Part shown: one piece after another, positions 25,660 to 34,497 of the stretch
Layout of the letters: the number at the start of each line of letters is the position of its first letter
Numbering within the stretch: the first letter of the stretch is position 1
Source: Brochothrix campestris
Lineage (GTDB): Bacteria > Bacillota > Bacilli > Lactobacillales > Listeriaceae
DNA: 64,000 nucleotides
Assembly: GCF_046058945.1 (NCBI RefSeq)
Contig: NZ_CP175511.1
Span: forward strand, 1,798,001-1,862,000
Direction: 5' to 3'
Notes under the pieces: model-generated
What the model was told of the DNA's origin: nothing
What the model saw: only the letters and a program-made list of their open reading frames with translations
Databases searched by the model: none
Position numbers and translations under genes: made by a program

Positions 25660-26757
25660 GTGACGATGAACCTTACACTCCGACCAGCACCACAAGAATA
25701 TTTATGCCAGGAAGGCGCTTATGCACAGCTTCCGGGCAAACTAGCGGAACGTTTTATCAAAAAGGTACTGATCTTGCATGGTGAAAATGCCTATCGTGTA
25801 GCCGCACCCTTTTTACCTGAATTCGGCAATATAGAGGTTATTACTGTGCAATTTAACGGTGAATGCTCTGACATTGAAATCACACGGTTACTCACACTCT
25901 TCAAAGCGGCTCAAGCAGATGCTATTATCGGCTTAGGTGGTGGAAAAGTGATGGATACAGCTAAAGCTGTCGGTTTCCGTAGTGGCTATGTCCCGGTGAT
26001 TTTACTGCCGACAATGGCAAGTAATTGTGCGGCTTGGACACCGTTAAGCGTCCTTTATACTGAAGACGGTAGCTCAACTGGTTTTGAAGTCTACGCCCAA
26101 CAGACAGCCTTACTGTTGGTCGAGCCACGTGTCGTCATCGATTCACCCATCGCTTTTTTCATTGCCGGTATTGCCGACACCTTAGCCAAATGGTATGAAG
26201 CTGATGCAATCTTATCGCAGGTTGAACAACCGAGTCTTGCGCTAGATTTATGTCGTTATGCTGCACAACAGTGCCATGATATCCCTTTAGCTCTCGCCCA
26301 ACAGGCCGTCACTGATATGCGTGACAAGAACCCCAGTTATGCATGGCTCAAAGTAATGGAAACCAACATCATGGCCGGTGGACTCGTTGGCGGTTTTGGC
26401 GATGATTACGGTCGCACCGCTGCTGCCCATCCAATCCATGATGCCTTGACCGCTCGAACTGAAACACATGTTTTTTTACACGGATTCAAAGTCGCTTACG
26501 GTGTGCTTGTGCAACTTGCACTTGAGGATAAATGGAGCGAAATCACTAAACTAGCTCCTTTTTATGAGCAGTTTAAGCTTCCTCAAACCTTAGCTGATCT
26601 CAACCTTTCTGAGCTAAACGACGACGCTTTATTAACGATTGCGCAACGTGCCTGTGCACCAGGTGAAAGCATTCACTTTTTAGCAAGTCCCGTTACTCCA
26701 GAACGGGTCGTTGACACAATCAAAGCATTAGAGAGCTTTCAACAACAAGCCAACTAA
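25660..26757 (+). CDS. Iron-containing alcohol/glycerol dehydrogenase-like protein (GldA superfamily)
   Basis: The 365-residue protein has the NAD-binding IIGLGGGKVMDTAKAV (near 90) and metal-site segments GIADTLAKWYEAD (Asp), AHPIHDALT (His) and HGFKVAYGVLVQL (His), as in glycerol dehydrogenases. The substrate is unknown; glycerol or a related polyol is an inference. The start is GTG at 25660 behind AGAGAGG, with an ATG two codons later as alternative. It is coupled to the GltC-like regulator and followed by a strong hairpin. Confidence 0.8.
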   Translation: MTMNLTLRPAPQEYLCQEGAYAQLPGKLAERFIKKVLILHGENAYRVAAPFLPEFGNIEVITVQFNGECSDIEITRLLTLFKAAQADAIIGLGGGKVMDTAKAVGFRSGYVPVILLPTMASNCAAWTPLSVLYTEDGSSTGFEVYAQQTALLLVEPRVVIDSPIAFFIAGIADTLAKWYEADAILSQVEQPSLALDLCRYAAQQCHDIPLALAQQAVTDMRDKNPSYAWLKVMETNIMAGGLVGGFGDDYGRTAAAHPIHDALTARTETHVFLHGFKVAYGVLVQLALEDKWSEITKLAPFYEQFKLPQTLADLNLSELNDDALLTIAQRACAPGESIHFLASPVTPERVVDTIKALESFQQQAN

Positions 26758-26784
26758 CATATCTTAGGAAGCTTACATACAAAC

Positions 26785-26817
26785 AGGCAAGACAGTCGCT
26801 CATTCACTGTCTTGCCT
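26785..26817. terminator. Terminator between dehydrogenase and Bce-type kinase
   Basis: An 12-bp stem (AGGCAAGACAGT and complement) lies between convergent genes. The T tails are weak on both sides. Confidence 0.7.
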
Positions 26818-26846
26818 ATTTTAATATATCGAGTCTATTTCGATAG

Positions 26847-26871
26847 TTCTAAACGGTTGCTGTCACTTTTA
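26847..26871 (-). repeat. Module B-like repeat at the bceS-type gene stop
   Basis: TTCTAAACGGTTG and CACTTTTA match module B at 47865-47890 (TTCTAACCGGTTG and CACTTTCA) with few changes. It spans the kinase stop codon and the first bases of the 3' UTR. Confidence 0.45.
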
Positions 26872-27900
26872 TTCTGGCATAAAATACTGGGGTTTCGTCT
26901 CAAATATAATCTGGATGCTTGTCCCCTTGCCAAGTTCGGACTTCAAGCTTAACTCATGTCCGAGTTTCAGCGCCATTTGTTTCGCTAAGTACAACCCCAT
27001 CCCTGTAGCCTTATGGCTGCTTCTTCCTAAGGAGCCGGTGTATCCTTTATCAAACACTCGTTGTTGGTCTTCGCTAGCAATGCCTGGACCATTATCACTG
27101 ATGCTTAAACTCACATGATTATCTCTTTGTTCAATTGAACAGGTCACTTCACCAGATGGAGGTGTATATTTGATTGCATTAGAAATGATTTGATCACACA
27201 CATAACTCAACCACTTCGAATCAGAGCGTACCCATACATCTGGCACAGTCATTGTTAACTTGATTTTTTTACTTATAAAGAGCGTTGCCTGACGCTTAAC
27301 AACATCTTTAATAATCCGCGCTAAATTAACTTCTGTTATAATATAATCCGCTTCAAAGGAATCCAATCGTGCGAAATAGAGCGATTGCATCGTCAAACGA
27401 TCGACTTCATTCAATTGGTAGTCGAGCTGCTGCCTTACTTTTTCTGGTAGCACCTCTTTATGATCCGCTAATAACATCTTACTGGCAATCACCGGTGTTT
27501 TAATTTCGTGAGCCCAGTACATCGCGAAATTTTGTTTATCCTTATCTTTATCAATCGACGTGGCGACAAAACGATGATAATTATTCACTTGCTTTTTTAG
27601 CGCCCTTACAAATAATTTTTGTTGTGTCGAGTAACCACGTGGCAAGGCTGCAATATTATCAATCGTTTCATTGCGTGACATCACTGCCTCAATCGCACGC
27701 CAAAAGCGACGCATTTTAAAATAATCGCTAACTAAATACAACAAGGTTAAACCAATATATATTAAGCATAAATAACGATAATCAGTCAACATCATCCGAT
27801 TGCCAGGTTGCGTCATCAAAAACAGTGAAATAACCGTAAAAAGCACGCTGGTGTATACTAAAAAGTTTTTTTTCTCTTTCAAATAATGCAACAGACTCAC
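26869..27900 (-). CDS. Sensor histidine kinase, BceS-like intramembrane-sensing type
   Basis: A 343-residue kinase with two closely spaced N-terminal helices (about 13-28 and 40-60) and almost no extracellular loop, the hallmark of BceS-type kinases that sense their partner ABC transporter. The H box is FAMYWAHEIKTPVIAS, the N box ISNAIKYTP, G boxes DNGPGIA and ATGMGLYLAK. It follows the response regulator gene by 14 bp and ends the transporter-regulator-kinase operon. Resistance to cell-wall-active peptides is the likely output. Confidence 0.9.
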   Translation of the reverse strand: MSLLHYLKEKKNFLVYTSVLFTVISLFLMTQPGNRMMLTDYRYLCLIYIGLTLLYLVSDYFKMRRFWRAIEAVMSRNETIDNIAALPRGYSTQQKLFVRALKKQVNNYHRFVATSIDKDKDKQNFAMYWAHEIKTPVIASKMLLADHKEVLPEKVRQQLDYQLNEVDRLTMQSLYFARLDSFEADYIITEVNLARIIKDVVKRQATLFISKKIKLTMTVPDVWVRSDSKWLSYVCDQIISNAIKYTPPSGEVTCSIEQRDNHVSLSISDNGPGIASEDQQRVFDKGYTGSLGRSSHKATGMGLYLAKQMALKLGHELSLKSELGKGTSIQIIFETKPQYFMPE

Positions 27901-27914
27901 ATTGACACCTCCGA

Positions 27915-28589
27915 TTAATTAAGCATATAACCCTGTCCTTTTTTCGTTTGAATGCGGTCTTTGATGCCAATTTCAAGCAGTTTTTTTCGTAAGCGTACGA
28001 TATTAACGGTTAATGTATTGTCATCAACAAAACTTTCATCTTCCCATAGAACTCTCATGATTTCATCACGTGATACGATTTTTTGCCGTTGTTGCATCAG
28101 TGTGTAGAGGATTAAAAACTCATTTTTCGTAAGCTCTTGTTTGGCATCTTGATAGCTGACTACATTCGTATCGACCTGTAACACTAAACCATCTTGTTCA
28201 AGTACGACTGGTTGTGCAATCTCATTATAAGAATACACTCGGCGCAATAAGGCATTGACTCGTGCCATCAAAATATCCATATCGACCGGTTTTTCAATAT
28301 AATAATCAGCCCCCATATTCATTCCCATAATTTGATCCATCTGTGAATCACGTGATGAAATAAAAATAATCGGTACCTTCGAGATGTCACGCATTTGACG
28401 ACACCAATAAAAACCGTCAAACTTCGGCAGTGTCACATCTAAAATAACAAAATGAGGTTCAATTGTAATAAATTCTTCTAACACTTTTTCAAAATCGGTT
28501 ACCTTAAATACCTCTAAACCCCAACGCCCTAAATTAAGGGCCATTGATTCAATAATAACGGGATCATCTTCTACAACATAGACTTTCAT
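27915..28589 (-). CDS. Response regulator, BceR/OmpR-like
   Basis: The 224-residue regulator has a receiver domain (VEDDPVI at the N-terminus, phospho-acceptor in FVILDVTLPKFDG about D52, KPVD at about 102) and a C-terminal OmpR/PhoB winged helix (DDNTLTVNIVRLRKKL, then TKKGQGYML). It is expected to activate the adjacent ABC transporter genes. It lies 16 bp after the permease stop. Confidence 0.93.
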   Translation of the reverse strand: MKVYVVEDDPVIIESMALNLGRWGLEVFKVTDFEKVLEEFITIEPHFVILDVTLPKFDGFYWCRQMRDISKVPIIFISSRDSQMDQIMGMNMGADYYIEKPVDMDILMARVNALLRRVYSYNEIAQPVVLEQDGLVLQVDTNVVSYQDAKQELTKNEFLILYTLMQQRQKIVSRDEIMRVLWEDESFVDDNTLTVNIVRLRKKLLEIGIKDRIQTKKGQGYMLN

Positions 28590-28605
28590 GGTCTCACTCC
28601 TTTAA

Positions 28606-30525
28606 TTAAATAGTTGTGCGCATCTCGGGTGGGCAGACGATTTTTAAATAATGATGCACTCCCATCACATAATAGACAAAATAAATCAGCGCATACAACA
28701 AGATACTACCTAAAATAAGCGGGTCAAACGAACTCTCGATGATTGCATAAAAGGCCTTGAGGGCAAACAAACTATGGACAATTGCTAACAACAATGGCAT
28801 AAAGAAAACGAAGCCTAACTGCTTGATAACAATCATGCGCATTTCTTCATAAGACACACCCATACGATACAAAGTCTGATATGTTTGCTTAGCTTTGGTG
28901 GCATCAAGCATTTGTTTAAAGTAAATAATCGTGCCGGTTGCCACAATAAACACAAGCGCTAAAAAGATACCTATATACATAATAATACCGAAAGTTAAAT
29001 TAAAGAAATTTGCATCTTCTTCAACTGAATAGAGGTAAACATCTTCTGCGTTTTTCAGCACGTGTTTGATTGTCTTAACGACCTGCGGGCTATCTTGCTG
29101 AGCTTTCATTTTGATATACAACACCGACGTTGGTGTAACCACACGACTTAGCGTCTTGTACTTTTGTTGACTCACGACTAAATAATCATCGTAACGACTG
29201 AACACATTTTGCCGTTCACTTACGTTGGAAACATCGAACTTAACCGTCTGCTTCTTTAATTGATACGGTATTAACTTCTGAGTAGTATTACTCTCATCTT
29301 TAGTATTTTCTTGAGCCAATAATAGTTTTGTTTCATCCCCTTGCAATTGCTCTCCGACAGGAAAGTGATACGTTTCACTAATTTGTGCATATGTCTGCCA
29401 CGAAATAATCGATAATTGATACGGTTTGGTTTTCGCTGCATCATTCACAGCGTCCTCTATTAATGTCGTTTTCAAACTAAACGCTACACTGTTATTATCG
29501 ATGCCTGCGAGAATGTTTGCGCTCAATTTTGCTGTTGGATTAACGATTTGATAATTAATAATGGGGCTTTGATCGACCTTGATTTTTTCGGAAATAAATA
29601 AACTGTTCACGATACAAAAAAAAGTTATCGTCACTGCACTCAATAGCGTAATCGTCGTCATCATCACCACTTGGGAACCCATTCGTGCTCTTAGTTGTGA
29701 CAACCACATCATATTAATCCCATGATAACTATACAATTTCAGTGCTCTAGCGCCCTCTAAAACTGTAGGTATCACCGATTGAATAATAAGATACGTCGCC
29801 AGACTAACAAGCATCGTAACCAAAGGTATCCATAGCAAGTAAGAGATGCCGATAAACTGACCATCGATTCCTTTTATCTCATAGGCGATATAGTAGCCTG
29901 ACGCTAACATTACCAGTCCTAAAATACTTAACAACCAGCGGAGCCATAGATGACCCCTCTTCTTTTTGTTCTCCTTCAAACGAATGATTGGAAAATGTTT
30001 TAAGCGTGATAGACCTGTCAACGAAGCCAATACAATCAAGGAAACGTAAACCGTACCTGTTTCAAGCAAGGCAAGATGATGATTCACAACCTCGGTCGTT
30101 TCATTCAATCCGATAAATTTAAATAATATCATTGTCGCTAAGCGTGAAAAAAACATGCCTGCTAAAAAGCCGCCGATTAAGGCGACACTACTAATACAGA
30201 CGGTTTCCAAAAACACTAACAAGCGCACTTGATATTTACGCATCCCGATTAAAAAATAAATCCCTAACTCCTGTTGACGCTCCTTGAAAAAATAATTGCT
30301 GGAGAAAAAAATCAAAATTGCCATAACAAATAGGAGCACGACCGCTGACATATTAAAGCCCAATTGAACATAGCCTTTAACATCAAAATAACGCATGAGC
30401 TGTTGATTGTATTTTAATGTCGCTAATAAATAATAAACGGTCGTAGCAAACACTAAGGCTGTCATATAAACACGATAGATACTAAGGCTACGTCGAATGT
30501 TACGTATGGCCATTCGAAAAATCAT
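28606..30525 (-). CDS. ABC transporter permease, BceB-like (FtsX family)
   Basis: A 639-residue permease starting MIFRMAIRNIRRSLSIYRVY, with four N-terminal helices, further helices to about 310, a large extracellular domain (about 320-510) and three C-terminal helices. This is the BceB arrangement in which the extracellular domain detects peptide antibiotics such as bacitracin or lantibiotics. It overlaps the ATPase gene by 26 nt. The actual peptide cannot be read from sequence. Confidence 0.88.
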   Translation of the reverse strand: MIFRMAIRNIRRSLSIYRVYMTALVFATTVYYLLATLKYNQQLMRYFDVKGYVQLGFNMSAVVLLFVMAILIFFSSNYFFKERQQELGIYFLIGMRKYQVRLLVFLETVCISSVALIGGFLAGMFFSRLATMILFKFIGLNETTEVVNHHLALLETGTVYVSLIVLASLTGLSRLKHFPIIRLKENKKKRGHLWLRWLLSILGLVMLASGYYIAYEIKGIDGQFIGISYLLWIPLVTMLVSLATYLIIQSVIPTVLEGARALKLYSYHGINMMWLSQLRARMGSQVVMMTTITLLSAVTITFFCIVNSLFISEKIKVDQSPIINYQIVNPTAKLSANILAGIDNNSVAFSLKTTLIEDAVNDAAKTKPYQLSIISWQTYAQISETYHFPVGEQLQGDETKLLLAQENTKDESNTTQKLIPYQLKKQTVKFDVSNVSERQNVFSRYDDYLVVSQQKYKTLSRVVTPTSVLYIKMKAQQDSPQVVKTIKHVLKNAEDVYLYSVEEDANFFNLTFGIIMYIGIFLALVFIVATGTIIYFKQMLDATKAKQTYQTLYRMGVSYEEMRMIVIKQLGFVFFMPLLLAIVHSLFALKAFYAIIESSFDPLILGSILLYALIYFVYYVMGVHHYLKIVCPPEMRTTI

Positions 30526-31279
30526 CGTTAGCGCCTCCTATAACTGCAAGCACATCTAAGATACTCTTCAAGAACACTTGGCGCGATTTACCGCCCTTAT
30601 ACAATTCAATAAAAATGCTCCCGTCCTTAATAAAAAGGATTCGCTGACAATAACTCGCTGCATAAGCATCGTGGGTCACCATTAACACTGTCGTTTTTTC
30701 GACTTCATTCGCCTGTTCGAGCATTTGGAGCAACTGTGTCGAGGCATTTGAATCAAGTGCCCCTGTCGGTTCATCGGCAAATAACACGGCTGGATTTGAA
30801 ATGAACGCCCGAGCCGCTGCTGTTCGCTGTTTCTGACCACCTGACAGTTCGGACGGATAGCGCTCAGCCATCTCTGTAATTCTAAACGCCTTTACAATCC
30901 GTTGGAACTTCGCTTCAATTATTTGTCGTTTCTGTTTCATGATGGTAAGCGGCAAAATAATATTTTCTTTCACCGTCAATGTATCAATTAAATTATATTC
31001 TTGAAAGATGAAACCAAGTTTTTCTTTGCGGAACTGTGCCATTTTCTTTTCTGATAATTGTGTAATATCAACGCCTTCAATAAAGACATCACCACTTGAA
31101 GCCTCGTCAATTGTCGACATAATATTTAGGAGTGTTGATTTTCCTGCACCCGATGGTCCCATAATTCCAACAAACTCACCTTTTGGCACATCGAATGAAA
31201 TACTATTAATTGCAGTCGAGACCGCTTCATTTGTCCCATATATTTTACGAACATGTTTTACTGATAAAATCGGATCCAT
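30500..31279 (-). CDS. ABC transporter ATPase, BceA-like
   Basis: A 259-residue ATPase with Walker A GPSGAGKSTLL, Q loop FIFQEYNLID, signature LSGGQKQR, and Walker B VLFADEPTGALD. It belongs to the MacB/LolD-like group that pairs with FtsX-type permeases. The last 20 or so residues, past GGKSRQVFLKSI, extend beyond the usual end. It is the first gene of the operon ATPase-permease-regulator-kinase. Confidence 0.93.
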   Translation of the reverse strand: MDPILSVKHVRKIYGTNEAVSTAINSISFDVPKGEFVGIMGPSGAGKSTLLNIMSTIDEASSGDVFIEGVDITQLSEKKMAQFRKEKLGFIFQEYNLIDTLTVKENIILPLTIMKQKRQIIEAKFQRIVKAFRITEMAERYPSELSGGQKQRTAAARAFISNPAVLFADEPTGALDSNASTQLLQMLEQANEVEKTTVLMVTHDAYAASYCQRILFIKDGSIFIELYKGGKSRQVFLKSILDVLAVIGGANDDFSNGHT

Positions 31280-31307
31280 TTCGTCACCCTTTCACTATCA
31301 TTCTTAT

Positions 31308-31328
31308 TTTAGCTGTTTTTGAGCTAAA
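31308..31328. promoter_or_regulatory. Perfect dyad upstream of the Bce-type operon
   Basis: TTTAGCT, 7 nt, AGCTAAA forms a perfect inverted repeat 29 bp upstream of the ATPase start codon. It is a candidate site for the adjacent response regulator; I have no consensus to confirm it. Confidence 0.3.
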
Positions 31329-31425
31329 TTGCATGTTTCACCTATGACGGGCAAATAACTAGACAGCTTTTGTGAAAAACTGTACAGTAAATGCATATTC
31401 AGAATCGAAAGGTGTGTTATTTATC

Positions 31426-32223
31426 ATGACTCAACTCGGATTTATCGGTGTCGGCAATATGGGCGGCGCAATTATTGAAGGCTTACTTACGCAACCAACT
31501 ATGACTGCAGCCAATTTCATCATGTCTGGCGGAACTGGTCCCCGTACAAAAGCCCTGCAACAAAAAACAGGTATCAAATTAACAACGAATAAGGATGTAG
31601 CAGCCATGGCTGATATTTTAGTGTTAGGTGTTAAACCGATTATTATGCCAAGCGTCTTGGCTGAAATTAAAACGGAACTCCTCAAATCACCACAGACACT
31701 TATTATCACAATAGCAGGTAGCTTAACCATCGCCTCATATGAAGAACAGTTATCGACTGCTATCAAATTAGTCCGTATCATGCCTAATACACCTGTTTCA
31801 GTTGGTGAAGGAATGATGAGTATCGTTCCTAATCAAAATGTTTCAGCCGCCGAATTAGCAACGGTTGAAGCCTTATTTGCACCGCTCGGTCAAACCGTCG
31901 TCATCGAAGAACGCTTAATGGACGTTACTGCGGCATTGGCTGGATCAGCTCCTGCCCTCATCGATATGTTTATCGAGTCATTAGCAGATGGCGCAGTTGC
32001 AAAAGGCCTACCTCGTCAACTGGCTTATGATATGGCGACTCAAACATTAATTGGAAGTGCTAAATTAATGCAGGTCTCAAAATTGCACCCTGGTGAACTG
32101 AAAGACCAGGTCTGTTCGCCTGGCGGAACGACTATCGAAGCTGTAAAGACACTCGAAAAACACAACTTCCGTTATGCCGTTATTGATGCGATTGGCCGTT
32201 GTGTCGATAAAGCAAAAGAATAA
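31426..32223 (+). CDS. proC: Pyrroline-5-carboxylate reductase
   Basis: The 265-residue enzyme makes the last step of proline synthesis, NAD(P)H reduction of pyrroline-5-carboxylate. It has the Rossmann motif FIGVGNMGGAI, VRIMPNTPVSVGEG, and the dimerisation segment ALAGSAPALIDMFIESLADG, then CSPGGTTIEAV. The start at 31426 follows GAAAGGTG; an in-frame start 18 codons earlier has no support. It is divergent from the Bce operon and apparently monocistronic. Confidence 0.95.
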   Translation: MTQLGFIGVGNMGGAIIEGLLTQPTMTAANFIMSGGTGPRTKALQQKTGIKLTTNKDVAAMADILVLGVKPIIMPSVLAEIKTELLKSPQTLIITIAGSLTIASYEEQLSTAIKLVRIMPNTPVSVGEGMMSIVPNQNVSAAELATVEALFAPLGQTVVIEERLMDVTAALAGSAPALIDMFIESLADGAVAKGLPRQLAYDMATQTLIGSAKLMQVSKLHPGELKDQVCSPGGTTIEAVKTLEKHNFRYAVIDAIGRCVDKAKE

Positions 32224-32334
32224 CAGTGCTTTATCCCTACACAAAAAAATCATTATCACTAGAGATAATTAGACCTTTTTTCACTTCATTTCCTCTCATA
32301 TAAGTCATAATCATAGTGATTTATAAACATAATG

Positions 32335-32359
32335 GTTTACTTTTAGCCTTAGTGGGTAT
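32335..32359 (+). promoter_or_regulatory. Sigma-B-type promoter of the 44-codon gene
   Basis: GTTTAC, 13 nt, GGGTAT matches the sigma-B consensus (GTTT, 12-17 nt, GGGWAT). The leader to the small gene is about 100 nt. Confidence 0.75.
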
Positions 32360-32467
32360 ATACTATTGTTACACGTGGTTAATACGGAGCTTTAATAATT
32401 GAACCCGCCTTGATTCGATTGTTAAATTTAACTAGCAGTGTTGTACTTTAAGAAAGGAAGTGCTTGT

Positions 32468-32602
32468 ATGATTTATACAAATAACTCTAAAAAAGAAGTT
32501 ATTTTAGCGCGTAACAATGATGAATTTCGTCAATTATTGAACGGAATGATTCCTAACCCTAAAGAATCTTCATTAATACGCAAACAAAAAGTAATTAAAT
32601 AA
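32468..32602 (+). CDS. Small basic protein of 44 residues, sigma-B-type promoter
   Basis: The open frame begins with ATG 6 nt after AAAGGAAG and ends in TAA, just before an intrinsic terminator. The product is hydrophilic and lysine-rich (MIYTNNSKKEVILARNNDEF, ending KQKVIK) with no membrane helix. I do not recognise a family. The full set of promoter, strong Shine-Dalgarno, frame and terminator makes a real gene likely. The promoter upstream is of sigma-B type, so stress induction is expected. It lies between proC and usp. Confidence 0.75.
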   Translation: MIYTNNSKKEVILARNNDEFRQLLNGMIPNPKESSLIRKQKVIK

Positions 32603-32610
32603 ATTGCTCA

Positions 32611-32641
32611 GTCCTCCTATCTTTTGATAGGGGGCTTTTTT
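32611..32641 (+). terminator. Terminator of the 44-codon gene
   Basis: CCTATC pairs with GATAGG, extended by GC pairs, and is followed by seven T, 8 bp after the stop codon. Confidence 0.85.
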
Positions 32642-32661
32642 ATGAACTTTTTGTGACATGG

Positions 32662-32686
32662 GCTTAAATAAGTAATTAAAGGGTAT
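32662..32686 (+). promoter_or_regulatory. Sigma-B-type promoter of usp
   Basis: GCTTAA, 13 nt, GGGTAT differs from the sigma-B -35 consensus at one position. It lies 43 bp before the usp ATG. Confidence 0.65.
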
Positions 32687-32729
32687 ACTATAAGTAGAAC
32701 AAGATTAAAATTTGAGGGGGACATCCATC

Positions 32730-33206
32730 ATGACATTATCATACAAACGAATTTTAGTAGCGATCGACGGTTCGAAAGCATCCGAACAAGCTTTTAAAGA
32801 AGCAACTGCGGTAGCGCGTCGAAACAACGCAACCTTAGGTCTTGTACACGCGATTGATACACGCGCGTTTTCTGCCGTTACATCGTACGACGGCGCCATG
32901 ACAGATAAAGCTACTGAGTATGCCGAAAAGTTATTAGGCGAATACAAGGATGTCGCTATCAAAAACGGACTTGAACATGTTGAAATTCATATCGAATACG
33001 GCTCACCTAAAACAGTTATCTCACGTGAGGTAGCGAAGAGTTTTAATGCCGACTTAATTATGTGTGGAGCTACGGGCCTTAATGCTGTTGAACGTTTACT
33101 CGTTGGTAGTGTAACTGAATACGTTATCCGCCACGCACCTTGCGACGTTCTCATCGTGCGAGGAACAGCTTCTGATCTTGATGAAGTCGTTAAAGAAGAA
33201 TTATAA
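32730..33206 (+). CDS. Universal stress protein, UspA family
   Basis: A 158-residue protein with the Usp fold: MTLSYKRILVAIDGSKASEQ at the start and the nucleotide-binding signature GATGLNAVERLLVGSVTEYV near 120-140. The ATP-type glycine pattern is intact. The start at 32730 follows GAGGGGG. It is convergent with ackA over a shared terminator, the same neighbourhood as in Listeria. A sigma-B-type promoter lies upstream. Confidence 0.93.
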   Translation: MTLSYKRILVAIDGSKASEQAFKEATAVARRNNATLGLVHAIDTRAFSAVTSYDGAMTDKATEYAEKLLGEYKDVAIKNGLEHVEIHIEYGSPKTVISREVAKSFNADLIMCGATGLNAVERLLVGSVTEYVIRHAPCDVLIVRGTASDLDEVVKEEL

Positions 33207-33221
33207 TAGCGTTTCAAATAC

Positions 33222-33262
33222 AAAAAGAGCCTCATCTAATTTATTTAGATGAGGCTCTTTTT
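33222..33262. terminator. Bidirectional terminator of usp and ackA
   Basis: An 18-bp perfect stem (AAAAAGAGCCTCATCTAA and complement) with a 5-nt loop lies between convergent genes. Confidence 0.95.
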
Positions 33263-33264
33263 AA

Positions 33265-34470
33265 TTACCCTTGATTTGATAAACTTAATACGTCACGAGC
33301 AATTTCAACTTCTTCATCGGTTGGAACCACTAAGATTTCAACTTTTGAATTGAATGAGCTGATTGAACGTGTTGACCCACGGTTTTCATTTGATTCATTT
33401 AAGTTTTTATCAACTTTAATATCCATAAATTGTAAACCATCAATCACTTGTTCTCGTACAATAACACTATTTTCACCGACACCTGCAGTGAATATTATGG
33501 CATCAACGCCGCCCATCTCAACAGCATAAGCTCCAATTGTTTCTCTTACCCGTTTAATAAAGATTGATAAGGCTAAACCTGATTGATAGTTGCCTTCTTG
33601 AGCTGCCGAAGTCACATCTCGTAAATCACTCGACAGTTCAGAAATACCTAACAAACCTGATTTTTTATTGAAGACATCAATCACTTCTGCCGCACTCATG
33701 TTTTCTTTTTCCATGATGTATGGCACAACAGCTGGATCAATATTACCAGTACGCGTTCCCATCGTTAAACCTTCTAACGGTGTGAAGCCCATTGTTGTAT
33801 CGATTGACTTACCATCTTTAATCGCACATAAACTTGCACCATTACCTAAGTGACATGAAATAATACGTAAATCTTTTAAGTCACGGTTCATAAATTTAGC
33901 AGCCTCACGTGAGACATATTTATGACTCGTACCATGGAAACCATATTTACGAATTTTATGTTCTTGGTAATAACGGTAAGGAATGCTGTATAAGAATGAA
34001 GCTGGAGGCATTGTTTGATGGAATGCTGTATCAAATACCGCAACTGTTTTAGCGGTTGGAATTGCTTCTTGGAACGCACGAATACCAGTGGCATTAGCTT
34101 TGTTGTGTAGTGGCGCAAATTCTGCCAGCTGTTCAATTTTAGCCAATACTTTTGGTGTTACAATTGTTGCGCCAGTAAACTGTTCACCACCATGAACAAT
34201 ACGGTGACCTGTTCCGTAAATTTCTTTGAGGTTTTTAACCACTTCAAGTGAAATTAAAAATTCTAAAATCATTTTTACTGCTTGGTCATGATCCGCGATG
34301 TGTGAAACTTCCTCATGTTTTTTGCCTGTATGTGTTTTAATTGAAATAACAGCATCTTTCATACCGATACGTTCAATCAAACCTTTTGCTAATACATCTT
34401 CACTTGGCATTTCAAATAATTGAAACTTTAATGATGAGCTACCTGCGTTTACTGCCATAATTTTATGCAT
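33265..34470 (-). CDS. ackA: Acetate kinase
   Basis: The 401-residue enzyme interconverts acetyl phosphate and acetate with ATP formation. It has MAVNAGSSSLKFQLF at the N-terminus, GHRIVHGGEQF, DTAFHQTMPP, ISCHLGNGASLCAI, and GFTPLEGLTMGTRTG. The start follows AGAGGT; a second ATG four codons on is less well placed. It follows the ytxK-like methyltransferase gene by 27 bp, an order shared with Bacillus and Listeria. Confidence 0.97.
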   Translation of the reverse strand: MHKIMAVNAGSSSLKFQLFEMPSEDVLAKGLIERIGMKDAVISIKTHTGKKHEEVSHIADHDQAVKMILEFLISLEVVKNLKEIYGTGHRIVHGGEQFTGATIVTPKVLAKIEQLAEFAPLHNKANATGIRAFQEAIPTAKTVAVFDTAFHQTMPPASFLYSIPYRYYQEHKIRKYGFHGTSHKYVSREAAKFMNRDLKDLRIISCHLGNGASLCAIKDGKSIDTTMGFTPLEGLTMGTRTGNIDPAVVPYIMEKENMSAAEVIDVFNKKSGLLGISELSSDLRDVTSAAQEGNYQSGLALSIFIKRVRETIGAYAVEMGGVDAIIFTAGVGENSVIVREQVIDGLQFMDIKVDKNLNESNENRGSTRSISSFNSKVEILVVPTDEEVEIARDVLSLSNQG

Positions 34471-34497
34471 ATTATACGACCTCTTCCGTGATATATT

